Shown here piece after piece: positions 30,849 through 40,888 of a DNA stretch of 64,000 nt. Within the stretch, counting starts at the first letter, position 1. Each line of letters starts with the position of its first letter. The stretch comes from Luteimonas saliphila (lineage in GTDB: Bacteria > Pseudomonadota > Gammaproteobacteria > Xanthomonadales > Xanthomonadaceae), in NCBI RefSeq assembly GCF_016774335.1, contig NZ_JAETWA010000045.1, positions 297,592 through 361,591 of the forward strand, in the 5' to 3' direction. Under the pieces are notes generated by a model. That model did no database searches. It was not told the DNA's origin and worked only from the letters and a program-made list of their open reading frames with translations. Both the position numbers and the translations under genes were made by a program.

Positions 30849-30851
30849 CTC

Positions 30852-32213
30852 CTACAGCACCGCCCGCACCAGCACGATCAGCACCAGCGCCGGCGCGACC
30901 ACCCGCATCAGCCAGCGCCAAGTCGTGAACAGCACGGGCGGCATGTCGGACAGCTGCTCGCGCAGGATGGTGCGATTGAGCGCCCAGCCGGCGAACAGCG
31001 CGATCAGCAGTCCGCCCAGCGGCAGCATCAGGTCGTTGGCGATGAACTCGACGAAGGTCATGATGTCGCGGTCGAGGATGCGCACGCCGGACCACACGTT
31101 CAGCGACAGCACCGAGAGCAGGCCCAGCAGCCAGGAGAGGCCGGCGATGCCGAGCGCAGCGCGCTTGCGGCTGGCGACGCCGAACCGTTCCACCAGGAAC
31201 GCGGTGGCCGGCTCCAGCAGCGAGATCGACGAGGTCCACGCGGCGACCGCGAGCAGGCCGAAGAACGCCAGCCCGTAGACGATCCCGAACGGCATCGACT
31301 CGAATGCCAGCGGCAGCGAAGTGAAGATCAGCCCCGGCCCGCCGCCGGCGGGATCGATCCCGAACGACAGCACGATCGGGAAGATCGCGAGCCCCGCCAG
31401 CAGCGCCACGCTGGTATCGGTGAGCGCCACCGCGATGCCGACGCGGCCGATCGACACGCCCTCGCGCGGCAGGTAGGCGCCGTAGGTCATCATCGTGCAC
31501 ATGCCCAGGCTCAGGGTGAAGAACGCCTGGCCCATCGCGCTGAGGAAGGTGCCGCCCGTGATCACCGACCAGTCGGGCTTGAACAGGAACGTCGCGGCCT
31601 GGCCCATGAAGCCGGTGGTCATGCCGTAGACCACCAGCATCAGCAGCAGCACGAACAGCGCCGGCATCAGGAACCGGACCGCGCGCTCCAGGCCCTTCTC
31701 CACGCCCAGCGCCACCACCGCCACGGTGAGCAGCATGAACAGCGCGTGCCAGAAGGTCAGCTCCAGCGGATCGGCGAGCAGCGCGGCGAACGTGGCACCG
31801 GGATCGGTGATGGCGGCGCCGCCGGCCAGCTGCTTCACGTACAGGAAGGCGTAATGCAGGGTCCAGCCGGCGACCACGCTGTAGAAGCTCAGGATCAGGA
31901 TGCCGGCGACGATGCCGATCCAGCCGATCGCCACCCAATGGCGACTTACCCCGCTCTCGCGCGTCAGCTTGCGGAATGTATTGATCGGGCTGACCCGGCC
32001 GTGACGGCCGATCAGGATCTCGGCCATCAGGATCGGCAGGCCCACCAACAGGATGCAGCCCAGGTACACCAGCACGAAGGCGCCGCCGCCGTTGTCCGAG
32101 GTCATGTACGGGAAGCGCCAGATGTTGCCCAGGCCGACCGCCGAGCCGGTGGCGGCGAGGATGAACATCAGGCGTGAGGACCACATGCCGTGGATGGAAG
32201 TCGTCTTGTCCAT
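30852..32213 (-). CDS. sodium-dependent neurotransmitter-symporter-family transporter
   Basis: A 453-residue integral membrane protein of the NSS/SNF family (LeuT fold), which imports amino acids or similar amines with sodium. The family signature is clear at the start: LMFILAATGSAVGLGNIWRF, with GGGAFVLVYLG in helix 2, then about eleven to twelve helices. SFYSVVAGWTLHYAF and FFTLSLGMCTMMTYGAYL are core helices. Substrate cannot be read from sequence. ATG 32213 chosen; the upstream frame is a shadow. It heads toward mtnB and follows nhaC (46-base gap), so it may belong to a transporter transcript. Confidence 0.9.
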   Translation of the reverse strand: MDKTTSIHGMWSSRLMFILAATGSAVGLGNIWRFPYMTSDNGGGAFVLVYLGCILLVGLPILMAEILIGRHGRVSPINTFRKLTRESGVSRHWVAIGWIGIVAGILILSFYSVVAGWTLHYAFLYVKQLAGGAAITDPGATFAALLADPLELTFWHALFMLLTVAVVALGVEKGLERAVRFLMPALFVLLLMLVVYGMTTGFMGQAATFLFKPDWSVITGGTFLSAMGQAFFTLSLGMCTMMTYGAYLPREGVSIGRVGIAVALTDTSVALLAGLAIFPIVLSFGIDPAGGGPGLIFTSLPLAFESMPFGIVYGLAFFGLLAVAAWTSSISLLEPATAFLVERFGVASRKRAALGIAGLSWLLGLLSVLSLNVWSGVRILDRDIMTFVEFIANDLMLPLGGLLIALFAGWALNRTILREQLSDMPPVLFTTWRWLMRVVAPALVLIVLVRAVL

Positions 32214-32259
32214 GTGCGGATCCGAAAAAAGTGCGTCGTGTCGGGTGGCGCGGACGGGA

Positions 32260-33762
32260 TCAGCCGCGGGGCGCGGGCGTGTCCGTCGCGGGTTGGGGAA
32301 GCGGCGGTGTGGCGTCGGCGGCCGGCAGCCGCAGGATCTTGAACCCGGCATAGGCCAGCACCAGCGCCACCAGCGGGCTGACCAGGTTGAAGAACGCGTA
32401 GGGCAGGTAATCCAGCGTGGCCACGCCGAGCGTGGCCGCCATGTAGGCGCCGCAGGTGTTCCACGGGATCAGCGGCGAGGTCATCGTGCCGGCGTCCTCG
32501 AGTGCGCGCGACAGGTTCACCGGGTCCAGCCCGCGCCTGCGGTACTCGGGCTGGAACAGGCGGCCGGTGAGCACGATCGACATGTACTGGTCGGCAGCGA
32601 CGACGTTCGCGCCGAACGCGGTGGCCAGGGTCGAGGCGATCAGCGAGCCGGTCGAACGCGCGGCCTTGAGCACGCTGCGGATCATCCGTTCCAGCAGGCC
32701 GGTGCGCTCCATCACCGCGCCGAACCCCATCGCGCAGACGATCAGCCACACGGTGTTGAGCATGCTCGACATGCCGCCGCGGCTGAGCAGGTCGTCGAGC
32801 GCGGCATTGCCGGTGTCGGCCTGGTAGCCGTTGAACAGAGCGGTCCATGCGCCAGACAGCAGGGCCATCGGCCGCGACAGGCTCTCGTTGCCGGCCAGCG
32901 CGACGACCACGTCGGGCTGGAACACCACCGCGAACACCGCGCCCAGCAGCGCGCCGATCATGATCGTCGGGAACGCCGGGAATCGGCGGACCGCCAGCGC
33001 GAATACCACCAGCATCGGCAGCAGCAGGTACCAGCCCAGCGCGAACTGCGCTTCCAGCAGCGTCGGCAGGTCGCCGAACGCGGCGCCTTCCCCGGCACCG
33101 CCGCTACCGAGGCCGATCAGGGCGAACAGCACCAGCGCGATCGCGATGCTGGGCCCGGTGGTCCACACCATGTGCCGGATGTGCGCGAACAGCTCGCTGC
33201 CGGCCGCGGCCGGGGCGATGTTGGTGGTGTCCGACAGCGGCGACATCTTGTCGCCGAAGTAGGCGCCCGAGATGATCGCACCGGCGGTGATCGGCAGCGA
33301 CATGTCGAGGCCCTGCGCGACGCCGATCAGCGCCACGCCCAGGGTGCCGGCCACGGTCCACGAACTGCCGATGGTCAGGGCCACGATCGCGCAGATCAGG
33401 CAGGTCGCGGGGTAGAAATATGCCGGATGCAGCAGCTTCATGCCGTAGACGATCATCGTCGGCACGGTGCCGCTGAGCACCCAGGTGCCGATCAGCGCGC
33501 CCACAGCCAGCAGGATGAAGATCGGCACCACGGCGATCGCAACGCCATGCACCAGCGCGTCCTGGATCTGGTCCCACGCAAGGCCGTTGCGCAGTCCGAT
33601 GAGCGCGGCGATGCCGGCCGCCAGCAGCAGCGAGATCTGGTTGGCGCCGTAGGACGAGTCGTCGGCGTAGAGGTACACCGCCAGCCCGAGCGCGACCGCC
33701 AGGAACAGCAGTGGCGTCAGCGCCTGCAACAGCGACGGCTCGCGCACGGGACGTGCGTTCAT
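32260..33762 (-). CDS. nhaC: Na+/H+ antiporter, NhaC family
   Basis: A 500-residue membrane protein of the NhaC (IT superfamily) type with about eleven helices. Typical blocks: [56 protein letters not shown] and [19 protein letters not shown]. Expels sodium in exchange for protons; some family members exchange malate/lactate, which cannot be ruled out. ATG 33762 overlaps the stop of the AGCS gene upstream (ATGA), so the two are coupled: one imports with sodium, the other could restore the sodium gradient. Confidence 0.9.
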   Translation of the reverse strand: MNARPVREPSLLQALTPLLFLAVALGLAVYLYADDSSYGANQISLLLAAGIAALIGLRNGLAWDQIQDALVHGVAIAVVPIFILLAVGALIGTWVLSGTVPTMIVYGMKLLHPAYFYPATCLICAIVALTIGSSWTVAGTLGVALIGVAQGLDMSLPITAGAIISGAYFGDKMSPLSDTTNIAPAAAGSELFAHIRHMVWTTGPSIAIALVLFALIGLGSGGAGEGAAFGDLPTLLEAQFALGWYLLLPMLVVFALAVRRFPAFPTIMIGALLGAVFAVVFQPDVVVALAGNESLSRPMALLSGAWTALFNGYQADTGNAALDDLLSRGGMSSMLNTVWLIVCAMGFGAVMERTGLLERMIRSVLKAARSTGSLIASTLATAFGANVVAADQYMSIVLTGRLFQPEYRRRGLDPVNLSRALEDAGTMTSPLIPWNTCGAYMAATLGVATLDYLPYAFFNLVSPLVALVLAYAGFKILRLPAADATPPLPQPATDTPAPRG

Positions 33763-35312
33763 GCGGCCTCCGGCATGCGCCGGTAGTTGCGGACCTCGCC
33801 GCGGCGCACCCGCGCAAGGTAATGTTCGACCTCGCGCCGCACCACCGGCGCCAGCAGGTACACGCCGATCAGGTTGGGCACCGACATCACCAGGATCATC
33901 GCATCGGAGAAATCCATCACCACGCCGAGGTTGGCCGAGGCGCCGATCACCACGAAGGCGCAGAACAGCAGCTTGTAGGCCAGCGCCACCGGGCGCGACT
34001 CGCCGAACAGGTAACAGGTCGCCTTCTCGCCGTAGTACGACCACGCCAGCATGGTCGAGAACGCGAACATCAGCACCGATACGGCCAGCAGGTACGGGAA
34101 CCACGACAGCACCGAGGCGTAGGCCATCGAGGTCAGCTGCACGCCGTCGCCGACGCCCTCGACCTGGTACATGCCGGTGATCACGATCACCAGCGCGGTC
34201 ATGGTGCAGATCACCACGGTGTCGATGAACGGCTCCCACAGCGCCACCAGCCCCTCGGAGGCCGGCTCGTTGGTGCGCGAGGCCGAATGCGCGATCGCCG
34301 CCGAGCCGACGCCCGCCTCGTTGGAGAACGCGGCGCGGCGGAACCCCTGGATCAGCACGCCGATGAAGCCGCCGTAGCCGGCTTCGGGCGTGAACGCGCC
34401 TTCGAAGATCGCGCGGAGGGCCGGCCCGACATTGCCGATGTCGGCGACGATGATGTACGCGCCGCAGGCGAAGTAGAGGAGCGCCATCACCGGCACCAGC
34501 TTGCCGGTCACCCGGGCGATCGATTTCAGCCCGCCGATGATGACCACCGCCACCAGCGCCGCCATCGCCAGGCCGAACAGCCAGCCCTTGTCGGCCAGCC
34601 AGCTGTCGGCGCCGCCGCTGACCTGGAGCAACTGCTGGAAGCTCTGGTTGGACTGGAACATGTTGCCGGCGCCGAGCGAGCCGCCGATGCAGCAGATCGA
34701 GAACACCACCGCCAGCGCCTTGCCCAGCCCGGCCAGCGACGGATGCTGCTCGGCGATGCCGCGGCTGAGGTAGTACATCGGCCCGCCGGAGACGGTGCCG
34801 TCCGCGTTGATGCGGCGGTACTTCACGCCCAGCGTGCATTCGGCGAACTTCGAGCTCATGCCGAGCAGCCCGGCCACGATCATCCAGAACGTCGCGCCCG
34901 GCCCGCCGATGCTGATGGCGATGGCGACCCCGGCGATGTTGCCCAGACCGACCGTGCCCGACAGCGCCGTGGCCAGCGCCTGGAAGTGGGTGACCTCGCC
35001 CGGATCGTCGGGGCGCGAGAAGTCGCCCCGGACCAGCCGGAAGCCCTGCGCGAAGCCGCGCAGGTTGATGAAGCGGAAGTACAGGGTGAAGGCGAGCGCC
35101 GCGACCAGCAGCCACAGCACCACGAACGGCAGACTGGCGCCGAAGCCGATCGGGACCGGGTGGAACACCAGCCAGGACACCGCATCGGCGACCGGCGCGA
35201 AAGCGTCGTTGATGGCCTGGTCGAGGCCGCCCGACGGGGCGGGGGCGGCCACCGCGGCCGCGGGAACCAGGGTGCCGGCGAGGGCTGCGGACGCGCGGCC
35301 TGCCACCCTCAT
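33759..35312 (-). CDS. alanine/glycine:cation symporter (AGCS family)
   Basis: A 517-residue sodium-coupled amino acid importer. A possible cleavable N-terminal leader ([12 protein letters not shown]) precedes about ten helices. AGCS signature blocks: [77 protein letters not shown], and [17 protein letters not shown]. Likely substrate alanine, glycine or serine. ATG 35312 chosen; upstream frame is antisense to the NUDIX gene. Stop overlaps nhaC start. Confidence 0.92.
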   Translation of the reverse strand: MRVAGRASAALAGTLVPAAAVAAPAPSGGLDQAINDAFAPVADAVSWLVFHPVPIGFGASLPFVVLWLLVAALAFTLYFRFINLRGFAQGFRLVRGDFSRPDDPGEVTHFQALATALSGTVGLGNIAGVAIAISIGGPGATFWMIVAGLLGMSSKFAECTLGVKYRRINADGTVSGGPMYYLSRGIAEQHPSLAGLGKALAVVFSICCIGGSLGAGNMFQSNQSFQQLLQVSGGADSWLADKGWLFGLAMAALVAVVIIGGLKSIARVTGKLVPVMALLYFACGAYIIVADIGNVGPALRAIFEGAFTPEAGYGGFIGVLIQGFRRAAFSNEAGVGSAAIAHSASRTNEPASEGLVALWEPFIDTVVICTMTALVIVITGMYQVEGVGDGVQLTSMAYASVLSWFPYLLAVSVLMFAFSTMLAWSYYGEKATCYLFGESRPVALAYKLLFCAFVVIGASANLGVVMDFSDAMILVMSVPNLIGVYLLAPVVRREVEHYLARVRRGEVRNYRRMPEAA

Positions 35313-35537
35313 GCGCGCGGCCCGCGGGACGCGGGACGCAGGATCGGGAGCTCCCGGCTGCGGGTGGCTTCGGAACGGCTGTGGCGCACGTGGATGCTCT
35401 TCCCCTGGTCTGGCTGCCGTCCCGGGACGGCTGGCGTACCTTGCCAAAGCGGGCCGGGGATCACAAGCCGGCCAGCGCCTGCGCCTGCCGCGGGTCGCGC
35501 TAGACTGCGCCGCCCGGCCAGCATGGCGCATCGCAGC

Positions 35538-36092
35538 ATGTCCGAACCCGACCCTACCGCGGCGCTGGCCGCCGCCTTCGCGCGCTACGCCGCCGCCTGG
35601 CCCGCGGAACGGGCCGACGCCGCGGGGTTCGCGGCCCTGCTCGAAGATGCCGCCGATCCTTTCGAGCGCACGCGCCTGGCCGGCCATTTCACCGCGTCCG
35701 CCTGGCTGGTCGACCGCTCGCGCCAGCGGGTGCTGCTGACCCATCACCGCAAGCTCGGCCTGTGGCTGCAGCTCGGTGGCCATGCCGACGGCGATCGCGA
35801 CCTGGCGCGCGTCGCGCTGCGCGAGGCGGAGGAGGAGTCGGGTTTGTGCGGGCTGCGGGTGGAGCCGGGGATCTTCGACCTGGACCGTCACCACATTCCC
35901 GCGCATGGCGACGTGCCGGGGCACTGGCATTACGACGTGCGCTACGTGGTCCACGCCGGTCCAAGCGAGGATTTCGTGGTCAGCGCGGAGTCGCACGCGC
36001 TGGCGTGGCGCGAGATCCACGAAATCGCCGACGACGCCGACGCGGATGCTTCCCTGCGCCGCATGGCGCGCAAGTGGCTCGCATTGCCGTAG
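35538..36092 (+). CDS. NUDIX hydrolase
   Basis: A 184-residue pyrophosphohydrolase. The Nudix box is [24 protein letters not shown] (about 75-98): the REAEEESGL helix and metal Glu residues are kept, but the first Glu of the consensus is Arg here. [19 protein letters not shown] and [11 protein letters not shown] follow. The substrate (nucleoside diphosphate derivative) is unknown. ATG 35538 is preferred to the upstream ATG at 35523. The stop codon TAG (36090-36092) lies in the left arm of a REP-like repeat. Confidence 0.85.
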   Translation: MSEPDPTAALAAAFARYAAAWPAERADAAGFAALLEDAADPFERTRLAGHFTASAWLVDRSRQRVLLTHHRKLGLWLQLGGHADGDRDLARVALREAEEESGLCGLRVEPGIFDLDRHHIPAHGDVPGHWHYDVRYVVHAGPSEDFVVSAESHALAWREIHEIADDADADASLRRMARKWLALP

Positions 36093-36238
36093 GAGCGCCT
36101 TCAGGCGCGATCGCCGGCCACCCGCGGCAGGCGCGTCGTCGGATGCGGCCGGCGTGTGCCGGCGCCTGCGGTGCATGGGGCAGCGGCAGGTCGGCCCGGC
36201 GCTCGCAGGAAGGTGGTCGCGCCTGAAGGCGCTCCTAC
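36089..36238. repeat. REP-like inverted pair (gtaggagcgccttcaggcgcga)
   Basis: 36089-36110 and 36217-36238 are exact inverse copies of gtaggagcgccttcaggcgcga. The sequence is of the type known as REP/REPIN in Pseudomonas and Xanthomonas. The left arm supplies the stop codon of the NUDIX gene. The 106 bases between carry no gene. Confidence 0.85.
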
Positions 36239-36281
36239 GAACGATCGAGGGTGGTTTGCGGGCGACGGGAACGACCGGCTT

Positions 36282-36965
36282 TCAGCGCCTCACGGCGACC
36301 TCGTCGACGTGGCGCAGCAGGTCGGCCGGGTCGTCGTAGACGCGGAACGCGCCGGAGCGCTCCAGCTCCTCGCGGCCGTAGCCGCCCGAGAGCAGGCCGA
36401 CGCCGAGCGCGCGGGCGCGCTGCGCGGCGAGCATGTCCCAGATGCTGTCGCCGATCACGAGCGAGTGCCCGATGTCGACACCGAGCCGGTCGGCCGCGGC
36501 GAGGAACAGGTCCGGATCGGGCTTGGCGTAGCGCACCTGGTCGCGGGTGACCACGGGCACCTTGGCCGGATCCACGCCCAGCGCGGCGATGTTCGGCGCC
36601 GCGGTTTCCATGCGGCCGCTGGTCGCGATCGCCCAGGGAATGGCTTCGGCGGTGAGGAAGGCGAGCAGCTCGGTCGCGCCGGGCAGCGGCCGGATCGCAC
36701 CGGCGGCGGCCTGGCGGTTGTAGGCCTCCGCGTGCCAGCCGCGCAGGCGTTCCAGGCGCTCGTCGGTGATGTCCAGGCCGGTCTCGCGCAGCAGGATGTT
36801 GGTGAACAGCCCGCCGCTCATGCCGATCTTGCGGTGGATGCGCCAGACCGACAGGTCGACGCCCTCGCGGTCGAGCGCTTCCTTCCACGCCAGCACGTGC
36901 TGGTAAACGCTGTCGACGAGGGTGCCGTCGAGATCGAACAGGAAGGCGGTGGAGCTGCGGGGCAT
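36282..36965 (-). CDS. HAD-family phosphatase (phosphoglycolate-phosphatase-like)
   Basis: A 227-residue HAD subfamily IA enzyme with the nucleophile FLFDLDGTLVDSVYQHV, motif II Thr/Ser in AIATSGRMET, a Lys in VRYAKPDPDLFL and motif IV VIGDSIWDMLAAQRARA. A four-helix cap (about 16-95) suggests a small phosphorylated substrate such as phosphoglycolate or beta-phosphoglucomutase-like sugars; specificity is not decidable. It follows a REP pair and points toward it. No co-transcribed partner is obvious. Confidence 0.86.
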   Translation of the reverse strand: MPRSSTAFLFDLDGTLVDSVYQHVLAWKEALDREGVDLSVWRIHRKIGMSGGLFTNILLRETGLDITDERLERLRGWHAEAYNRQAAAGAIRPLPGATELLAFLTAEAIPWAIATSGRMETAAPNIAALGVDPAKVPVVTRDQVRYAKPDPDLFLAAADRLGVDIGHSLVIGDSIWDMLAAQRARALGVGLLSGGYGREELERSGAFRVYDDPADLLRHVDEVAVRR

Positions 36966-37111
36966 GACGGTGTCCTCTCGGGCGTAGGCGTCATGGTGCG
37001 CCGGTTGTCGCCCCGGCAGTGCGATGACGCATCAGGGTGTCATTCGAATGCAGCGGGAAGCGCTTCGCAACGGCGACGGCGGTCAATCTGCCCTTTCCGG
37101 CAAATTCACGA

Positions 37112-37190
37112 GATTCCTCACTGCGTTCGGAATGACAGGGGTGGCTGCTCAGAATGACAGGAGTGACTGCGTTCGGAATGACAGGGGTGA
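37112..37190. repeat. Tandem partial copies of the 'gcgttcggaatgac' repeat
   Basis: In the 229-base gap before serA, 37112-37136 is one copy (gattcctcactgcgttcggaatgac), followed by a truncated tail copy (cagaatgacagg) and another (actgcgttcggaatgacagg). These look like slipped duplications of one arm of the dispersed family. Confidence 0.6.
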
Positions 37191-37194
37191 GGCG

Positions 37195-38436
<1,242 letters not shown>

Positions 38437-38475
38437 GCGCGGGGATCCGGGGCGTCGTGGAGAGGCGAGCGTTGC

Positions 38476-38481
38476 ATTATC
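38476..38481 (-). promoter_or_regulatory. Possible -10 element of serA
   Basis: GATAAT on the minus strand, 40 bases before the serA ATG in the 252-base divergent gap (38437-38688). No convincing -35 is seen at the right distance, so this is tentative. Confidence 0.3.
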
Positions 38482-38688
38482 CCAGATGCGCCTGACGTTT
38501 ACTGCGCTGCGAGCGCGCGCTTTGCCGTGCTGCGCGGAACAGCGATGGCGATGGGACGGAACACTGGCGACATCGCTTAGGTTGCGGAGGAAACGAACCC
38601 GCCGTCGCACGCACCGCTCGATGCCTGGCGCTGGACGCATCCGGTCGCGGCTGGCACGCTGGCGTTCCCTTCGTCGCCTTCCTCCAAG

Positions 38689-40077
38689 ATGACCGACCCG
38701 CGCCTGGCCGCGCTCTCGCGGTCGCTGCCGCAGTTGCGCCTGCTCACCGATGCCGCCGACCTGGAACACTACGGTCGCGACTGGACCCGGCGCTGGACGC
38801 CCGCGCCGCTGGCGATCGCGCTGCCGTCGACGGTGGAGGAGGTGCAGTCGATCGTGCGCTGGGCGCGCGGGTCCGGTGTGGCGATCGTGCCGTCGGGCGG
38901 CCGTACCGGCCTGTCCGGTGGCGCGGTGGCGGCCAACGGCGAGCTCGTGCTCAGCCTCGAGCGCATGAACCGGGCGCTGGGCTTCGATCCGGTCGATCGC
39001 ACACTCACGGTCCAGGCCGGCATGCCGCTGCAGGCCGTGCACGACGCGGCCCGGGAGCACGGCCTGGTGTATCCGGTCGATTTCGCCGCGCGCGGCTCGT
39101 GCACCATCGGCGGCAACATCGCCACCAATGCCGGCGGCATCCGCGTGATCCGCTACGGCAACACCCGCGAATGGGTGGCGGGCCTGAAGCTGGTCGATGG
39201 ACGCGGCGAACTGCTCGACCTCGGCCGCGGCCTGGTCAAGAACTCCAGCGGCTACGACCTGCGCCACCTTGCCGTGGCCTCGGAGGGCACGCTCGGCATC
39301 ATCGTCGAAGCGACCCTGCGGCTCACCGATCCGCCGCCGCCGACCAGCGTGATGCTGCTGGCGCTGCCGGATTTCGACGCGCTGATGCGGGTGTTCGAAA
39401 CCCTGCGCGCGAAGCTGCGCCTGGAGGCGTTCGAGTTCTTCACCGACCGTGCCCTGCACCACGTGCTGGCCCATGGCGCGCAGAAGCCGTTCGACGAGGT
39501 GCACGCCTATTACGTGGTGGTGGAGTTCGCGGCCGGCGAGGCGGAGCAGGGGGCCGCACTGTCGGCGTTCGAATACTGCCTCGGTGAGGGCTGGGTGCTC
39601 GACGGTGTGATCAGCCAGAGCGACGCGCAGGCCGCCCAGCTGTGGCGGCTGCGCGAGGGCATCACCGAGGCGCTCGCGAAGCACGTGCCCTACAAGAACG
39701 ACGTCTCGGTGCGGATCTCGGCGATGCCGGCCTTCCTCGCCGAGACCCAGGCGCTGCTGGGGCGCGAGTACCCGCACTTCGACGTGGTCTGGTTCGGCCA
39801 CATCGGCGACGGCAACCTGCACATCAACGTGCTCAAGCCCGAGGCGATGACGCAGGCGGATTTCGTGGCCGAGTGCGAGCGGGTGACCAAGCTGCTGGCC
39901 GATGCCCTGCAGCGCCATGGCGGCAGCATTTCGGCTGAGCACGGCATCGGCCTGGTCAAGAAGCCCTACCTGTCCTCGACTCGGAGCGCGGCGGAAATCG
40001 CGCTGATGCGCGGCATCCGGCGGGTGCTCGACCCCGACGGTCTGATGAACCCCGGCAAGCTGTTCGACGAGCCGTGA
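38689..40077 (+). CDS. FAD-linked oxidoreductase, probable D-2-hydroxyglutarate dehydrogenase
   Basis: A 462-residue flavoprotein of the vanillyl-alcohol-oxidase/PCMH superfamily: FAD-binding domain (about 40-215; VPSGGRTGLSGGAVA, CTIGGNIATNAGG, GNTREWVAGLKLVDG, EGTLGIIVEATL) and a C-terminal cap with WFGHIGDGNLHINV (metal His pair) and SAEHGIGLVKKPYL. The family includes D-2-hydroxyglutarate and D-lactate dehydrogenases. Divergence from serA favours the former, since SerA releases D-2-hydroxyglutarate; specificity is inferred. The stop overlaps the GTG start of the next gene. Confidence 0.85.
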   Translation: MTDPRLAALSRSLPQLRLLTDAADLEHYGRDWTRRWTPAPLAIALPSTVEEVQSIVRWARGSGVAIVPSGGRTGLSGGAVAANGELVLSLERMNRALGFDPVDRTLTVQAGMPLQAVHDAAREHGLVYPVDFAARGSCTIGGNIATNAGGIRVIRYGNTREWVAGLKLVDGRGELLDLGRGLVKNSSGYDLRHLAVASEGTLGIIVEATLRLTDPPPPTSVMLLALPDFDALMRVFETLRAKLRLEAFEFFTDRALHHVLAHGAQKPFDEVHAYYVVVEFAAGEAEQGAALSAFEYCLGEGWVLDGVISQSDAQAAQLWRLREGITEALAKHVPYKNDVSVRISAMPAFLAETQALLGREYPHFDVVWFGHIGDGNLHINVLKPEAMTQADFVAECERVTKLLADALQRHGGSISAEHGIGLVKKPYLSSTRSAAEIALMRGIRRVLDPDGLMNPGKLFDEP

Positions 40078-40481
40078 CCCGGGACACCGAGCAACTGGTC
40101 GCGTTCGCGCGGGGGATCTTCGAGACGCAACCGTTCACCCGCCTGCTCGGCGCCACCCTGGTGCGGGCCTCGGCCGAAGACACCGAGATCCGGCTGCCGC
40201 TGCGCGACGAGCTGCTGCAGCAGCACGGCGGCGTGCTGGCCTACCTGGCGGACAACGCCATCACCTTCGCCGGCGGCATGGCGTTGGGCGTCAATGCGCT
40301 GACCTCCGAGTTCAAGATCAACTACCTGCGACCGGCCACCGGCGCGATGCTGATCGCGCGCGCGGGGGCGGTCGCGGCCTGACAGCGGCAGGCGGTGTGC
40401 CGGTGCGAGGTGCAAGCGCTGCGCGAGGATGCGCTGGTGCTGTGTGCGATCGCGCAGGGCACGGTGGTGCCGGCCGCGTAG
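40074..40481 (+). pseudogene. PaaI-type acyl-CoA thioesterase interrupted by an in-frame TGA
   Basis: Hotdog-fold thioesterase, about 135 codons in one frame with a single stop. The first 102 codons run from GTG 40074 (overlapping the preceding stop) to TGA 40380-40382 and include LLQQHGGVLAYLADNAITFAGG and FKINYLRPATGAMLIARA. The same frame then continues for 32 codons (40383-40478): QRQAVCRCEVQAL, then VLCAIAQGTVVPAA, ending at TAG 40479-40481, which are the family's last strands. The TGA falls where homologues usually have a Gly or Arg before RRQAVC. Truncation would remove core strands. Pseudogene, sequencing error or readthrough are all possible. Confidence 0.75.
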
Positions 40482-40578
40482 ACGCAGTGACCTTCGCCGT
40501 CGCGGCCCGGCAAGCGTTCAGCCGCGGCCGGCGTCGGCGCGATATTCTGCGGGCCGGAATCCCGCCCGGTAAGCCACG

Positions 40579-40878
40579 ATGAAGCGCTGTTTGCTGATGT
40601 TGCTGTTGACGGTGTCCGCCGCACCGGCCCTGGCCGGCAGTTTCGCCGGAACCACCGGTGGCGCGTCGTCGGCCGGGTCGTCCGCGTCGTCCGGCAGCAC
40701 GTCCGGCAACGACAAGGTGGTGCTGGGCGCGCGCGACGATGCGGCGATGTTCGTCGCCAGCGACGGCGCGATCCGTGGCGCGCGGCTCGAGTCGGCGCTG
40801 CGCCACCTGCGCGAGCGCGATCCCGGCAGCCGTGCCGCCAGCGACCTGCAGCTCGCGCTGGCGATCCTCGCCTACTGA
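40579..40878 (+). CDS. DUF2388 small exported protein
   Basis: A 99-residue protein with a signal peptide (LLMLLLTVSAAPALAG), a Gly/Ser/Thr-rich linker (about 20-43), and a helical tail RDDAAMFVASDGAIRGARLE and ALRHLRERDP, ending SDLQLALAILAY. This order (Ser-rich linker, then ARDDAA...GARLE...LQLALAIL) matches the DUF2388 family of proteobacteria, of unknown function. ATG 40579. A 10-base gap precedes the next gene's GTG, so they may be co-expressed. Confidence 0.8.
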   Translation: MKRCLLMLLLTVSAAPALAGSFAGTTGGASSAGSSASSGSTSGNDKVVLGARDDAAMFVASDGAIRGARLESALRHLRERDPGSRAASDLQLALAILAY

Positions 40879-40888
40879 TCGCGGTTGC

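Noticed and set aside
40380..40382. TGA as a selenocysteine codon
   Set aside because: No convincing SECIS-like hairpin just after it, and the family has no Sec or Cys at this place.
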